A stretch of 64,000 bases of DNA from Apus apus. Lineage: Eukaryota > Chordata > Aves > Apodiformes > Apodidae. The translations under genes were made by a program, and so were the position numbers. A model generated the notes under the pieces. It made no database searches, was not told the origin of the DNA, and saw only the letters and a list, made by a program, of their open reading frames with translations. Positions within the stretch are counted from its first letter, which is position 1, and the number at the start of each line of letters is the position of its first letter. The stretch is from NCBI RefSeq assembly GCF_020740795.1, contig NC_067302.1, forward strand, positions 338,501 to 402,500, written 5' to 3'. Shown here in pieces: positions 1 through 14,600 of this stretch.

Positions 1-533
1 AGAAATACTGATGTCAAGTACTGCTCTACTCACTTTTCATACTACTGTTGTGTCTGTATTTTAACAGACATGGATTCTTTAAGACACTGTGTTGCATGGT
101 TCAATGCATTCTGCTTTTATAATGGTCCCTTCCAGTGACAACATAAAAATGAAATGCAAACAAACTTAACATATTTTTTTTATTAACCATATTCCTACCT
201 TGGCCGATTCCCCTTAATTAAGGGTTTATTCAGAAACCAGAAGTTTCTTGATAGTTATTCAGAGTCCACTTCATGCCAGACAGAAGTGCAGAAGGAGGAA
301 GAAAGCACCACAAGGGTGGTAGGATCCCCAAGGGAACTGTCACTGTCCTCCTTCAAGAGCTTGCTGTAGGCACCTTGAGGCTCCCCACAATGCAGAGCTC
401 GAGCCTGAGGACAGTAAGCCAGAAAGGTTGGACACTACTATTGTTATTTTGTATGTTGAAGGATTACTGCCACTTCCTAGGTAATGGGAACTCTCCCACT
501 GTGGTGTGAAATGAGTGAACCCAGTTTTGTTGA

Positions 534-665
534 TTAGAACCACAGAAAGTGCAGGGTTGAAAGGGACCTTTAATGGTCACATAAGTCCAGCCCCCCTGAG
601 TGTGCAGGACCTACTTGCACTCAAACACAAAATACCTGTTCCAACCAGTTACACACCTCTGAGAC
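534..665 (-). mobile_element. Degraded CR1 LINE 3' fragment
   Basis: Read on the plus strand, this carries the reverse complement of the CR1 3' end: a GGTTGAAAGGGACC block, a TGGTCACATAAGTCCAG block and a run of C. The order and wording match the better preserved minus-strand CR1 copies in this window, but divergence is high and the edges are approximate. Confidence 0.55.
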
Positions 666-3600
666 AAACTACATCCCCCACTGCTAAAAGACCTTCAGAA
701 GGGAAATTAAAGTGCAGTAAAAAAGGAGATGACTAGTTAAAGTGGTCTAATATACAGCTTTCTCTTTACATTGGTTTTTCTCAAGTTTAATCTTTCTGCA
801 GTATTGCGCAGAAAGCTTTCCCAGCTAATCCACCTCAACTCTTCTCTCTCATACAAACAGCACTGAAGGAAGACTAACCCTGTAGGAAAACTTTATGCTC
901 AAAAAAACCAACTTACCATGACACACTTTCCATTTGTACACCTGCCCACTCAAACAAGACAAGCCTAACAAAAAATATTCAATCTTCCTCAGTCTGTCAA
1001 AAATCTCTACCTTGCAGAAGAGTCTTCATGAGAAGCTAGGTTATCGTACCTCAATCCCAAACACACTGGAAAACAGAATACACTGAATTAATGTTACAAG
1101 TTCAAGCAAATGAGAAAGAGTTGCATTAAAGGAATAAACATTCTAAGTGCTGCCCCTGCGAAGAAGGATGTTGAATCCTGCCTCAGAATTGGACACTAAA
1201 CTCTCCACGCTAGTCTCTGAACTTTGTACTATAACAGAAGAACAATTATTTTAAATTTATTTCTTAAATTCAATTTTAAAATCCAGGATTACTGTTTCTT
1301 GGTTGAGGGAGTGGTGGAGCTAGTCACAGCAACTAAGAGCTGGACAACTGCACTCTTCTTCCACGCATATGAACACTCTGCCACTCCCACACAACACAGA
1401 TCTTGTATTATACTAAAAAAATCACTGAGCTACTCCAGCACTTGCACGTTTATCTCATTTCAGTAACTTATACTGATACAGCCAGACATTTGGTGCTCTT
1501 TAGCTGCTTCTAATTTAAACCTCAGCTCCATTGCTAAAAGGGTTTTTTAAGCTATTTCCAATCAAAGAGAAGACCACCTACATTTGTGGAACTGCCTCTC
1601 ACACCTGAACAGCCTCCAGCAGGGTGGAAGACAGTCTTGCTGCACATATCCTCCTTTGGTCCAGTGAAACAGGTTTGTGACCTTTAGATGACACATGCTG
1701 CACTGCACACCCTTCTGAACACTCTCGTAAGGCACAGAGCTGAGACATCATTTGGCAGGAGAGAAAAGGCTAAAAACTGTCCAACCAAGAGCCACTCCAG
1801 CAATGAATAATTCCACAGAAGGTAACATTTTGGGAAATATTTAATGTTTACAAGCAACATTAAAGAAAATGTTTTAATGATTTGCAGACATGAGGAGTAA
1901 TTAATATTTACTTGCCTAAAGTGAGCAAAAAATTTTCAAAATTAGCTAGTAAGTGCATGTCTCCCGTTCAATGTATCATCTAGAAATTCTGACAAAATTA
2001 CTAACTCAAGTTGTCATGCCTTTAAGATAATAATAACCATGAAATTCAGAGAAAATAATCCTGGACCATTCTGGCCTTTATATACCCAAAACCTCATGAG
2101 GAAATAACAAGGGCCATTCATATCCACCTCAAACCTTACAACTGTAGCTTCCTGGCTCTACACACCCAAAATGCTGCAGGTATCTTCCTTCCTTTCTGCA
2201 AACACCGAGAAGCAGAGATGCACATCTGATCCAAGAAGAGACAGCAAAGCATAGAAGAGAGAAGCTACAAACACTACAATCGAAGCTTTATGTGTCCTCA
2301 TTTCTCAGGAACCTTAAACTCAATGTCCCTTCTAGTACCCATTGATTTGCAGAGTCTCAGAGCAAGCAGCGACTATATTTCATTTTCACAAGGGGTAAGA
2401 GAACTGATGGTCAAATACCACTTCCAACTTGAATCAGAAGTTGCCAAGAGATTCTGCTCGCAAGCGGGTTCACTGTAAAACACTGCTAAGGATTTCCCTC
2501 TTCAACCTGCAACTATTTTTGTTTCTTCTGACCTGTGTATTCAACTCTGCAAAAAAGCCTACAGACCGCTTTCTTAGCTGCAAAATATTCTCATGCTATC
2601 CATATAAGAATCCACAAACTTAACGTCTGACTAGAGCCATCATCCATGCCAATAACTATTCATTGAAATATGATCAGCTGGATGGTCTTGAACAGCAGCA
2701 CCAGTGGACAAGCCTGAGCAGTGAACACCCACCTGCAGGACCACTACTGCAAACCGCTCTGCTCTCCGCAGATACAAAAGGTAAAGATGCCCACGATGAA
2801 GTGTGCTGTGGCACGGCCACCTGGGCTTTCCTTCTTTGGTGCTTTGGTTTTTTTCAGGGTTTTTTTGGCTGGTTTTGAGGGGGTTTTAAGATGATCTGCA
2901 AAGCACTGTTAACTAACTGGGAAAATAATCCACTGGCTTTTCAATCTGATGCCATCAAAGGATCACTTCACAGACTTTCAACCGAGACAAGGTTATTACA
3001 GCTTTTTGCAAACTGCTACATTTTGAAACTGGAAAAGCCCTGAAAAAGGGTTAGAAGCAGCCTTTTACATACTATCCAGAACTGTTAACCATTAGGGTCT
3101 GATTCTTCCCCACAGTCTGCTCTCTTTCTCTCTCATCTCAAGTAAGACATCCAGGATCCTTTTTTACAAGCTGTCAGAACTTCTGTTCACCCAGTTGTCC
3201 ACTGAAAGTACTGAAATTCCAGTAGCCAGTTTTGGATAATGATCACACAACTGGAAAACTGTATTTGTGCATAGAAACTGTACAAATCAAGTAAACTAGG
3301 TTATATTCTTTTAGGTTTTAATACAAGTACTTAATGCTTATTTGGAGCAGAAAGTTTTTTGCCTGACCCATGTAATTTTTTATAACAGTATTTTTAAAGA
3401 CACCATTCTTAGAGCTCTGCCAACAAACTTAAGCAACTGGTTCTCCAATGTTTCAAGGAAACAATTACTATAACCAAGAATATAAATAATAATTTAAAGG
3501 GTTCTAAAACCATAGCTAATTAAATTTGCCTCCTGCCTATCTGGAGATCCCTCCCAGCTAGTTTAACATAACTTTTCTAGGCAGCTTCCTGGTATCACAA

Positions 3601-4817
3601 ACTTCTGTAGAGCCCAGCATACCAAGCCATTGCTCTCTTTTGCTCCCACACTTTCAGAAGTATTCCTTATGAAAGTTCAGAAGATTTTCAGAAGTTGATA
3701 GAAAAGAACTAATCATATCTCTATCATGCACGTAGAATGCAACTAGCAGCCAAAGAACAGGGTAACTCATCAGTGTGCAAGATACTAGTGCACAGCTTTG
3801 ATGTCCTCAACACAGCACTCACAACAAAGGTAAGCTGCAAACAAGTGCAGCAGGATAGAATCTCATTTCAAGACTAAAAATTAGGACTACTTTAGTTCAA
3901 GGCAATTCACCAGACATGGTACTAGTCAGAACACATCCACCCTTTAAAGAAATCAGAGCTGAAGAGTCTGTGCAGTAACACCTGAGTGTAGCCAAAAATA
4001 ATTTTGTCCAAGACTCCACAAGAGACTTTCTTACACTTTCAAAGGAAAAACTAAACTTTGTTGAGGCCTGGCATGCAAAAGCTAAGCCACACATTTATCT
4101 GTGCATTAGAGTATTACAAAGATGTTAAAGCCTCTTGTGTGCAACTGATCCACTAACATGGAGCACTTAAATCAATTAGGTTCACCTTTGGAAGGAAAAG
4201 GGTGTGCAATTGCATAGAAGGCTCAGCTGGCTCGCAGATATCTCACCAGACTGTTCCTATCCAATGCACAATGCCTACAACCTGCCTAAAGACATTCACA
4301 GGAAGTTTGTTCTGCATTTAACAGTGTAATTGTACTTATTTAATTTCACAAAGTAATTTATTTCTTCACACTGAAAAAAAACCCTCTCTTAAGTACATAC
4401 CAGCCCTCAGAAAGGCAGTTTCCAGTACACCTCCCACTCAGTGCAAGCTCACAGAAGAGCTCTGCAACAAAGACTGGTGAGAAGTACCAGATCAGCACAA
4501 GCTCTTCAATATGAACTTTATCTGAAAAAAAAGGCTAAAAAGAGGAATTTTTTCTTCTAAGTAAAAGCAGAACCCCTCACAGCTGCTGATAACAGGGTGC
4601 AGCTTAGACTTTGTCAGCTGTTTTTTCTACCTCTCCTTTTCCCAATACCTTCACAAGGAAAAAAAAAAAAAAAAGCACGACATATTTGCTCCTACCCCTC
4701 CATCTGGAAGCAACCTGAAAACCTGAGCACACAATACCAGCCAGCAAACAAGCTTGAACCAGGGAAACAGGAATCTTGGGGAGGATCGGAATGCATATTT
4801 CGTACACAGTTACTACT

Positions 4818-5085
4818 GCTGGTTGTTCAATCCAACCATTAACCCTATTCTACCATGTCCATCCATGAGTGATATCCCAGGGATGGTGTCTCAACCACCT
4901 CCCTAGGCAGCCTGTTCCAATGTCTGACAACCCTTTCAGTGAAAAATTCTTCCCAATGTCTAGTCTAAACCTCCCCTGGTGCAGCTTGAAGCCATTGCCT
5001 CTGGTTCCATCACCAGTTACTTGTGAGAAGAGACCAGCACCTGCCCCCGACCTCAGCCAGAACCTCTGGGAAAATTGTATTAACT
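4818..5085 (-). mobile_element. CR1 LINE 3' fragment, old copy
   Basis: The segment follows the CR1 minus-strand order: a CAATCCAACCATTAACCC-like block, GGGATGGTGTCTCAACCACC, GGCAGCCTGTTCCAATG, a TTCTTCCCAATGTCTA block, and a block ending near the AGAAGAGACCAGCACC motif. It is 5'-truncated and coding-dead, as is usual for CR1 in birds. Confidence 0.8.
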
Positions 5086-8000
5086 GAGATGGCTGGGATG
5101 TTGAGATCAGGAACATTTCCACACATTAAGTTCTTGCAGGTAAGTTGCAAACTGGCTCCAGTACTCTCACGTTACAGAGCAGAAGTCCCTCAGTAAAGAC
5201 TGGCATGAAAACACAGCTCACTGCAATGGTTCTTCCAAGCTGCTACAAGCTCATGGATGCACAGTCCTGAGAGCAGGAAGAACACCTCTTCCTGTCATCT
5301 CAGTGTTGCTACTGCCAGCGCTGAGCAGACTGAAGAGCAAAGAGTTCCCCAGAACAGGGATAAAAATCTGTAATTGCAATTGATTTTGACTGAAGATGCA
5401 CAAGGATGAGTTTGACATCTCTGGTCTTGATAAAACAGCCATGAAAGTTTAAAACAAGGTGTTCTGATCTTTTTTGGTGTTTGTTCTATAGGTACTACCA
5501 GCAAAAAGCTACATTAATTCTCCACCTCACTGGTTCAACAAACTGAATTTGTTTCTCACCTTAGCATCTTTTCTGTAGAAGTTCAAGCAGCACAGCAGAG
5601 AACTTAAAAAGAGGACAGTCCTAAGACAGCTGAATGCTCTCCAGAATTAGATTTCCTTTCCTATCACAAAACTGATGCTTACACCACATTCCCTCTTACA
5701 TTCCAACTGGATATACATTTTCTGCACACCAAATTCCAAAGGTCTGACGGTACATCAGAATAATGTCAGCGTAAACAGGCACAGATACACAACCTTTAAA
5801 ATAAAGTGGAAATACAACCACCTCTCACAGAAGCTGCTGTGAAGATTCAAAAGGAGAAAGAAGTAATTGTGTACCCACTCCTTTACACAAGCTCTGCAAA
5901 AAGTTCAACAGGAAAATTAACATGACTAAATGCTCACTGGTGCTAAGGAAGAAAAACAGTGAAGCTGCACTTGAAACAAGGAGGGCAGAACTAAAGCCTG
6001 GTCTGCTTTTCCTTCTTTTTTTTTGCATTTAATACAATTTAGCAGAAATACATTTCAGAGCTGTGTTTTACATTCATAAACCTCACCAGTAGAATGATGT
6101 TTCTATTTTATGAAAGGAGAAAGAAAGACCCACTGCATTCCTTCAGTCATCTCCAAATTCCGTATGTGCAAAACCCAATATACTTGAGTTTTTTGTTCCA
6201 ATGTAACAACCTTGACATCTGCTTCAAATCCAAGAGACAGGTCACCTGAGCATGTTCAACAAGTCCTACTACACTTCTTACCATCAGTAACTCCATGTGA
6301 CCATGCAGATTGGAGAATCCAGAACTAGAGATCCCCTTATTTCTGCTTAAGATCTTTCAAGTGAAACCACACCGATGGCTCTGTGTGATCAGAACTGCTC
6401 TCAGATCAAGGTGTACCAAGCAAAGTTTATCTGGAACTAAAAAAAAATCATTCCTATCTGAAAAAGTTACAAAGTATCTATACTCACCAGTTCAATTTCT
6501 TCTGTAGTTGGTGTCAGAATTGTGAAGCTATTCAGTTCCACACTAAAGAATGACTGAACCTGGAATGCTCCTATAGCCTAGTAAGCTCTTCCTGACTTCT
6601 CTGCTCCCTGCCAAGTACTGCATAAACAGTGTCAGGAAAAGAAAGGTCTTGATGTGCAGGATGAGCAGATGCCACGAAGGATTCAACATTTCCAAGTATT
6701 TCAGCCTTGCTTTGCAAATCTGTTCTGCAGCTTTTGCTATTCGTCTCACACCAACATACCATGCCTTCCACAAAGATGACTGAAACCAGTGGTTTTCTAA
6801 TGGCATTGGCTACAACTGTGTTTCATTTAACAGCAGTTCTCTCTCAATTAATGCCTTCTGAGCATTATTGCGTTCAATAACTAAATGCTCCAAACTCACA
6901 AGATGCTGGTTTTGTTGTCATTTTCAAGATAAAATTTTACTATTTTACAAGAGATCGACCTGGACACATTTCTTAACAGTATGCTTCTTCTTTGAAGAAG
7001 TGTGGTCTAAATTCTTTACTTGTTCATGGTGGGGGCAAAAAAAGCCCAACCCATACCTAGATTTACTTACAAATTAAAAAGTTCAAAATCTTTTATGCTT
7101 CCAGCATCCCTAACATAGCATCCAGTTTTCAAGTGCAGGTCATCTTTATTTTCAAATCTATTTCAGTTATAAGAACCTATGCCATGCTCCTCTTGGACAA
7201 ACTTAATTTCATCCTTTACCTTCAGTGCTTGGAATCTCTCCATGTAATGGCAGATTTTCAACAACATTCCAGTGATTTGGTCTGTGGAGCTCACATCCTC
7301 CCTCCTCCCACCCCAGCCCTTTACTCTTACTGAAGGAAATGAGAAAGAAAGTTGTCTTACCGATAACTCCAAGGTTTATGTCCCTTGCGAACCCCACCTA
7401 GCAAGTCGACATCATGACATGTCAGGTCAGCCTCAACCACGCTTCCCTGATAGTCAGGTAAAAGGAAGGAGTTAAAATACAAAATTGACACTTGCAGATT
7501 TCTGGACATCAGAAAACATGATGCAAGGTATTCTGAATTGTCTTTCAGAGCTTCTGGTAACCTCCAAGTTGTTACAACATTTCTTCAGAGGGATTGTCCT
7601 GTTCTAAAATTTCAAGAGTTCCTGATCAATAACCAAATATTGCAGATCCACCTCAACCATTTTGTTTCAATGAGAACAAAACCTTAAGATTTCCTGTTAA
7701 TACAAATTATTTCCCCCCCTACTCTACACATTTTATCAACTAATATATGCTCAACTTAGCCACTCTGGGTTTCAAAAGACATTTTAAGCCAATAGACTAC
7801 AACAGCTTAATTGAAATTCTAAGTTAACAGAAGCTCTAACTTTTAATTTAGATAAAAACAGGAAACACAACTTGGTACACTCTTTCTATAAGGCTCTGAA
7901 CTACTTAAGTAGTTCATGTGAATGACAATTCAACCTGGCAAACCTTCCTTGTACAAGCAATCTGTAATCACACAAGTATCCCAACTCAAGTCATGCACAA

Positions 8001-10323
8001 AGATTATTCATTACAGATTTGTAGGACAGGGTCCTGGATTTTCTAGGTATGGGCCACCATCATTTTTGGTTAACAGTCAAGTCTTGCTGAAAATACATAT
8101 ATCTGCATTAGTGTCCTAGACGTCTAGGTGCCAAACACGTTTTACTAAGAGGTTTAAGCCTTTTTGCTCAAAACTTCACATTTATTTTTCTGCTAGCCTT
8201 ATAATAAGAGTGCCTTCTGTATTTTTTTCTGTGTAGTTCAAAATACAGAAATGGGCTTCATGTCCAAACGCAGAGAACAAAAAGTGCTCAGGTTTTTATA
8301 AAGAGTCACCAAAATCATGTGGTGATCTTATTTTGAAATGGTTTAAATTGATGCAGTTGTCATTAGTTTCTGTAGCCTAATAACTAAGTCCTGAAAACCA
8401 ACAATTGCTACGAAAAATCAAACCTTTAACACTTTGAAAAATGCAGACTATGTTAATGAATTAGTAAAATTAAAAGCCAAATTTTATTAAATTGATTTTG
8501 TTAATAATGTGAAAGTCTATAATAACACAATAGCTACAAAAATCTTGTGCTCAAGTTTTGGAATTGCTAGGAATCTAGCAACCTACTTATTTTTAAGTCC
8601 AACACCTTATCAATACAGACATTTAAGCAACTGCTATAAATGAGTGATCAAATGACTATCAAAATCCCATTTCATGGCTCCTCCTCCAGCGCCAGCAGGA
8701 TGCTCATAGAAGTTTAATATTGGCTTGCAAGTTGAAATCCGTTTTCAACATGTAAGAAGATTTTTGCTAAAATATACTGAAGAAATGATCAAAACAGATG
8801 CACAGAATAAATTTAAATTTATTTTATGTTTTGACTATGTATCAAAACAGTGCTGAGAAGACAGCGCAAAATTCTTCCCTCGAGTATCTGTCATCAGGCA
8901 TGGTAGATTTTTTTTTCCACTGTGCTACAGTATCTTTGTGCAATAATTTTTTCAGTAATTTTGTAAAGTTCTTCAAGTTCAGTATCCACCACTACATGAG
9001 GAAGCTGTAGTACATGTTATCTTAAGGATTCAGTAAAGCACTGCTGCAAATTTAAATGGTGAATCTGAGTATCCGTAAGTCATGTAAATGGAAGAATCTT
9101 GTAATAAACTTCTACTGAGTTTAATTTTCAATTATAAAAAAAGTTATTTCACTTCTCACATTGAATAAAAATATCAGGATAAATGGTTATTTGGGCAGAA
9201 ATAAACACAAGATGCAGATTTACAGTTCTCAAGGAAGACAATTTTAACATTTTTGTTCCTTATTCGTTTTGTAAACATTCTAATTGAAGTAATTCCCTTC
9301 CTCCCCACACCCCCCATGAGCATGCACTGCCACTTCACCTCTCCTGGGCTAACACTTGGAGACCTGCAGTATGTAAACACTGTCTTTCTTCCAGGATAGA
9401 GAGTAAGTTAAATCTTATTCCAATTAAGCTCCCTTGTACCAGACCCCTTTTACAATGACTACTGAAAAGGTGTAATTATTGGGACTACAGGGTCTGCTCA
9501 ACACCACAAAAGCTACAGAATTACTACAAAATCATAATGATAGGACAGCAAATCTTTGTATTAAAACAAAATTACAAGCCAGATCCTTACCACAAGCAAA
9601 AGTCTGAAATGTATACCCAGGCAATACCCCTCTGACTTCACTGCTCAAGAGAGGACAGAATTTGGCCCCACTAACTTTAGGAAGAAGAAAAAAAAACAAA
9701 AAACAAAAAAACAAAAAGGGCTTTAAGATACTAAATACTAATTTTGAAAAGCACTTTTAAATTTATTTATGACCAATTCTATTAATTTGAAAGGAACATC
9801 CTGACACTGGGGTAAACCCATTTCTGGGAACCAGATATATATCCTCACTTCAATTCAGGTCACAACTCAAACCATGCAAACATAGCCCAGACCCACGCCA
9901 GCAAAGTATGGGAAGGCTCAGCTTTCTCTTTACATTCTGACATAATACACTTGAAAGACACCAGACAGGAGTAGAAGACAAAGGGAGGAGTATGACCACT
10001 GAAGTTTAACTTCCTCAATAGTCTGTGTTTGGAATGCTGTAAAGCAAGTAGGAGCAAGGTATTTTGATTTGGATATTTAGAGGTCCGGCAATAGTTTTCT
10101 TTAGAGAAAGTTTAAATCCGTTTGTTTCTCTCTTTTCTTGAGAAGCAAATGTTCTTCATTGGGGTACTGAATGGCTCAGATGCAACAGAAGAGTAATGTC
10201 ATGACTTGCCAGTTAAAATTGACATCTGGGAATAATTCAAGACAAGGGTCAAAGCAACACATAAAATACCCCAATAATGTCGCCAGTAATGCCCCCAAAA
10301 GATATGTATCTTGTTAAACAGCC

Positions 10324-10329
10324 TTTATT
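10324..10329 (-). terminator. Candidate distal polyadenylation signal of HNRNPR
   Basis: TTTATT on the plus strand is AATAAA on the minus strand, about 1.3 kb past the stop codon. A T-rich, GT-containing stretch follows on the minus strand. Transcript data would be needed to show use. Confidence 0.35.
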
Positions 10330-11006
10330 ACAAGGCATGAGAATTCTAAGGCATATTGTTCATCATGGCAGAACATCAAATTAAAATGTCAAGACAGAAA
10401 TAAGCAGAACATGAAGAGTATGGTTGTGCTATCTGTAGCAGGAAGTTACTGTGCCACAGCACCTCATCTTTCATTCTCATTCCTATTCAAATATCTTAAG
10501 TTAGACTAAGATGCTTGAAATGGAAACCATTTCCCTATGTGTTTGTATGCTGAATGATACAACACTGTTGGATCCTAGCAGAATAGCCTCCAGAGGAACT
10601 CCACAGTACATAATAAAAAGGAACAAAATTAACACCATTGTAGGCTCTGCTTCCTTCTCCACATTACATTAGAAGATTCTATTTAAATTAGATCTCTGAG
10701 TATGTTTGGATACATTTCAACACTTTTTTTAAAAGAAAAAAAAAGTTTCAAAATTCAATGCTGGTAAGCTACTGAACAGCAATTAAAAAAGAGTGCCCTT
10801 TGGGCTGTCTGTAATTTCTCCTAGTTTTCAGTCTGATGTCCACAGTGCTACATGTTGGAAAGCACAAGAAATTTTGCATTAATTTGATCACTCACATAGG
10901 CAGTTATACTTTGAAAACAATGTTTTTCACAAGAATTACCAATGAAATAATGTTTTAGGACACAATTGAATTTGAAATAGGTAATGTTTTGAATAGATTT
11001 TTGAGT

Positions 11007-11012
11007 TTTATT
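11007..11012 (-). terminator. Candidate proximal polyadenylation signal of HNRNPR
   Basis: AATAAA on the minus strand about 630 bp past the stop codon. It could give a shorter 3'UTR than the hexamer near 10.3 kb. Choice between the two is not visible in the sequence. Confidence 0.4.
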
Positions 11013-11645
11013 GAAATCTTACATGAACAAGAAATTGGAAATACAATCACATCAAGGAACAAATTGCCACGGCTTTGACGTTTTAAGCCAAACAAATTTT
11101 GTAGGGCAGATTTTCAAAAAGGTGTGAAGTTATAACAATTTAAAAACACAGTTAACCTACTTCTAGGAATGCAAAACATACAATCATGTTATTTTCAATA
11201 CAAGAAAACTTAATTTGTTGTAATTTCTTAAAACTACTAAGACAAAGCACTAGCTTTTACTTTTATGTACAGCATACTCCTATGTAGTTTATCCCAAATC
11301 CAAAAAAAAAAAGTAAACTGTCCAAAACCAGAGGTTCTGCAAAATCATGATTGAACAGTGTGCCATTCCTGCTTTTAAACTGCTAAAATGAAGCCTAAAA
11401 TGATAAAAGCATTGAAACCCCATATGGAGTTCAGGAATTCTGCAAGCCCAGTAATGTCCAAGTGCGTTTATGAAAAAAGAAAACTAAGAGACTCGAGTAT
11501 ATACACAATAGAGTGATTCTTCAGCCCAATACAAATGGCAGCCAATCGCTACTGAAGGATGAAACATTAAGCCAATTTTGTTTTGAAGGATGTAGAGCTA
11601 TAGCCAATTCTATGTTTCCAATATTCTCAATCCCTCCTCACTTGT

Positions 11646-14600
11646 CTACTTCCACTGTTGCCCATAAGTATCCTGATAAAATTCCTGGTTGTCATTATTG
11701 TAACCATAGTTACCGGCATAGTCACCACCTTGCTGGAGCGGCTGTTGAGCGATGGGTTGGGAGCCCCAGTTCTGCTGGTTGTTGGTCTGACGGCGCTTGG
11801 AATCAGGTTGGCTGTACCCATCTGCCTTTCTCTTGCCTCCTACGTTGCCCCCACGGTTGCCCCGGGCTCCGCGAGCACCGCGTCCTCTCTGCTGCTGTGC
11901 AGGACCCCCTCTCCCACCCCTGGCTCCTCTCGGCGGTCCCATGGGTGCCCCCCTCTGCGAATAACCAGCTCTACCTCTTGGTGGTGGTGCGCCCCGCCCC
12001 CTAGGTGGTGGAGGGGCACCTCTCCCACCCCTTCCTCCTCCTCCTCTTCCTCTTATAGCATAGCCATCATCATAGCCGTAATAGGGATCTTCATAGCCAC
12101 CACGGTAGTCATGATAGTCATAACCATAATAATCATCGTAATAATCTTCATAGCCATAGTAATCTGGGGGATAACCATATCCACCTCTCCCTCCACGGCC
12201 TCTGCCTCTAATAGGAGGTGGCATGCGAGGTGGAGGGTAGTAATAATAGTCTTCATACCTATTAAGAAAAAGAAACATGCAGTTATTTATCTTCAAAGGT
12301 CTCCCAAAATAAAAGTATACATTTCCCCTTGTTGATCAACACATGGAGAAAAGTCATTCAGGTTCTTCTAAACTAGCTGAGGTTTCAGAGCAGAAGTGCA
12401 TGCAGTGTGGCAGTAATGCAAGAAGGGACACTCACGCAGTGCTTCTGGAGGCCTGTCTGGCAGCCTGACGCTCTTTCCTTTTCTTATCCGGTGGTTTTGC
12501 TAACACTATTTCAATTTCTTCCCCTTCTATCTCTTTCCCATTCATTTCATTCATAGCCTGTACAGAAATTAGAAGAGAAACATCTAAAAATTTGTTTTGA
12601 ATCAAAAAGCAACTAACTTACTGAACGAAACCAAGAGGCTGGGCTGCTCCAGACTGAACTATGCCAAGTGCTTCATTTCTGTGCTACTTAAACAGAATGT
12701 TACAGATTATTCTTTCAAATTCTACTTTATTCAAGAGTTACAGTGAAACAGCATTTTAAAAATTATTCTCTTCAAATCATAAGGTAAAAGAAGGGCATTA
12801 AAACATACTGTGCATTATGTAAAACAAAACAAAGGCATAACACCATCACATTTTATGTTCCTATACCCCTAAAAATGGTTCAGAAATTCACTGACAAAAG
12901 TTCTCACTACTCACACCAACTCCACTATACTTCTAAGCCAGGTAACAGCACACACACAAAAGAACGGCTATTTTTATATTTGGCCTTCCTAGCTAGCTGA
13001 CTGTGCTACATGAGGGCCTCTAAGGAAATCAAGTATTTCTGAGGACACATACTTAAGGGGAAAAAAAAAAAAATACTGAAACCTGGTGATCTCATGAAGT
13101 GAGACAAGAATCCTCCAGAAAATAAATGTGTAATTTTTAATTGTCAAATGCAGGCACCAAGGGAACTTAATACACACAGAAAAGAAGATTAGGGCTACAT
13201 CCCAGCTCTTCACCTGGAGTTATCTGCTTTGCATTTAACATTTCTGGGTATTAATATCTGCATTAAGACTACACATCTGTACAGCTACATACCTAAAATA
13301 CATTAGAGATCATAGCAATTTATTTCAAAAAATGTATGAATACAAACAGACCCTGGAATCAATGAGCAATTCCATGCATTGACACCGTCATGGTTTCATT
13401 AAAAAAATAATGAACATGCCCATACACAAAAATACCTCACAAAATTCATAAACCAATTGAGTGGCCAAGCATCAGGCCCATCGGGCAGATGATGTAGCTT
13501 GTTTAAGAGATCCTCTGCTGTACTGCATTTCATAGATCTTTTCTCATCCCCTACAAGTTTCAGTTGCTCAAATTTAACACAGCATTTAGAAGTAAGGTCT
13601 ACTGGAAAGGAACTGGAGACTGTTAAAGACATACTACAATAAAACAGGTGTTGCTGACTCACCCTTTCTGTCAAAAATCTCTCACCTTCTCTTGGACATG
13701 GTCTAAACCTATCCAAACTGACTTCAACTTCATTAAATATGAGTAACAAAAGCCAAAGTCAGGAGTATTCTAAACCCTCTTTCAGTGGGAAGGAAAATTA
13801 TACGTGATTAAGTGGTTATAAAATCATTAATAAGCTTAAGTAAAGAGCCTTTGAACCGTCTTTGTAGCCACATACACGACACCCAATACACTTGCCAGGT
13901 GCTAAACACTTCCTCCCTACCTTCTTCCCCCATAAACTATGGCTTTTTAAAAAAATTTATACCATTTCTATAGAATTCAATCCACTGAAGTACAAACAGC
14001 AGATATTAAAGTCCCTCTTAACTGTTCTTACGTACAAAGGAAGACACCTCTGAAGCTTCCAAGAATGATCTGTAATGTTTAAGTCATTTCGAAGAAGCCT
14101 TCCAGAGAGAAAATTATTAGTATTAAGATTCTCACAAAAGGAAACGTATTAAATGGGCTCTACAAATTGTCTTATCTACGTATTTACTGTAAAAAAAAAA
14201 ATCTCAGAACACCATTTGTGCAAAAACTACTCCCACCAATTTAGCTAGGAAAAAATAACCAACCTACCTTCACTGCTGCACCTCTGTCCTCAAAATGAAC
14301 AAATGCGTAATCCTTCAGCTTCTTTACTCTTTCCAGCTTTCCAAATTCAGAGAAGGATTTCTCAAGAATTTCTTCTGTCACAGTAGTGGCCAAGTTTCTC
14401 ACAAATAACACTTTCACCTGGTGAAAACACGAAAAAGGGAGCTGTAATCTTTACAAGCCAAACCTCGAAGGAAACTAATAAACTAGTAAGATGTTTCTTA
14501 CTTCTCTGCATTAAGAAATTTTGGGTTTCCTTAAAAATTCTGCAGTTGTTTCGTTGTTTTTTTGTTTTTGTTTTTTTTTTTTTGTTTAAAAAAGAAAAAA

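Larger units (their letters stand above)
1..10300. other. AT-rich intergenic or untranscribed flank, no gene recognised
   Basis: No open frame here exceeds about 90 codons and none resembles a protein family I know. The base composition is uniformly AT-rich with many short A and T runs. Two degraded CR1 pieces lie inside and are listed separately. One CpG-bearing, splice-flanked segment near 7.4 kb is discussed as a finding. The stretch lies downstream of the HNRNPR 3' end, so part of it could be a longer HNRNPR 3'UTR or another gene's intron. The sequence does not decide this. Confidence 0.5.
10300..11645 (-). other. HNRNPR: Probable HNRNPR 3'UTR
   Basis: This is the AT-rich stretch immediately downstream of the HNRNPR stop codon, read on the minus strand. 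It has no competing open frame. It holds two AATAAA hexamers in the sense of the gene (11012 down to 11007 and 10329 down to 10324). Its true end depends on which signal is used, so the outer boundary is an inference. Confidence 0.5.

Noticed and set aside
11658-12335. 225-codon plus-strand frame opposite the HNRNPR last exon
   Set aside because: It is the antisense shadow of the RGG/Tyr-rich coding exon, whose codon pattern keeps the opposite strand open. No plus-strand signals support it.
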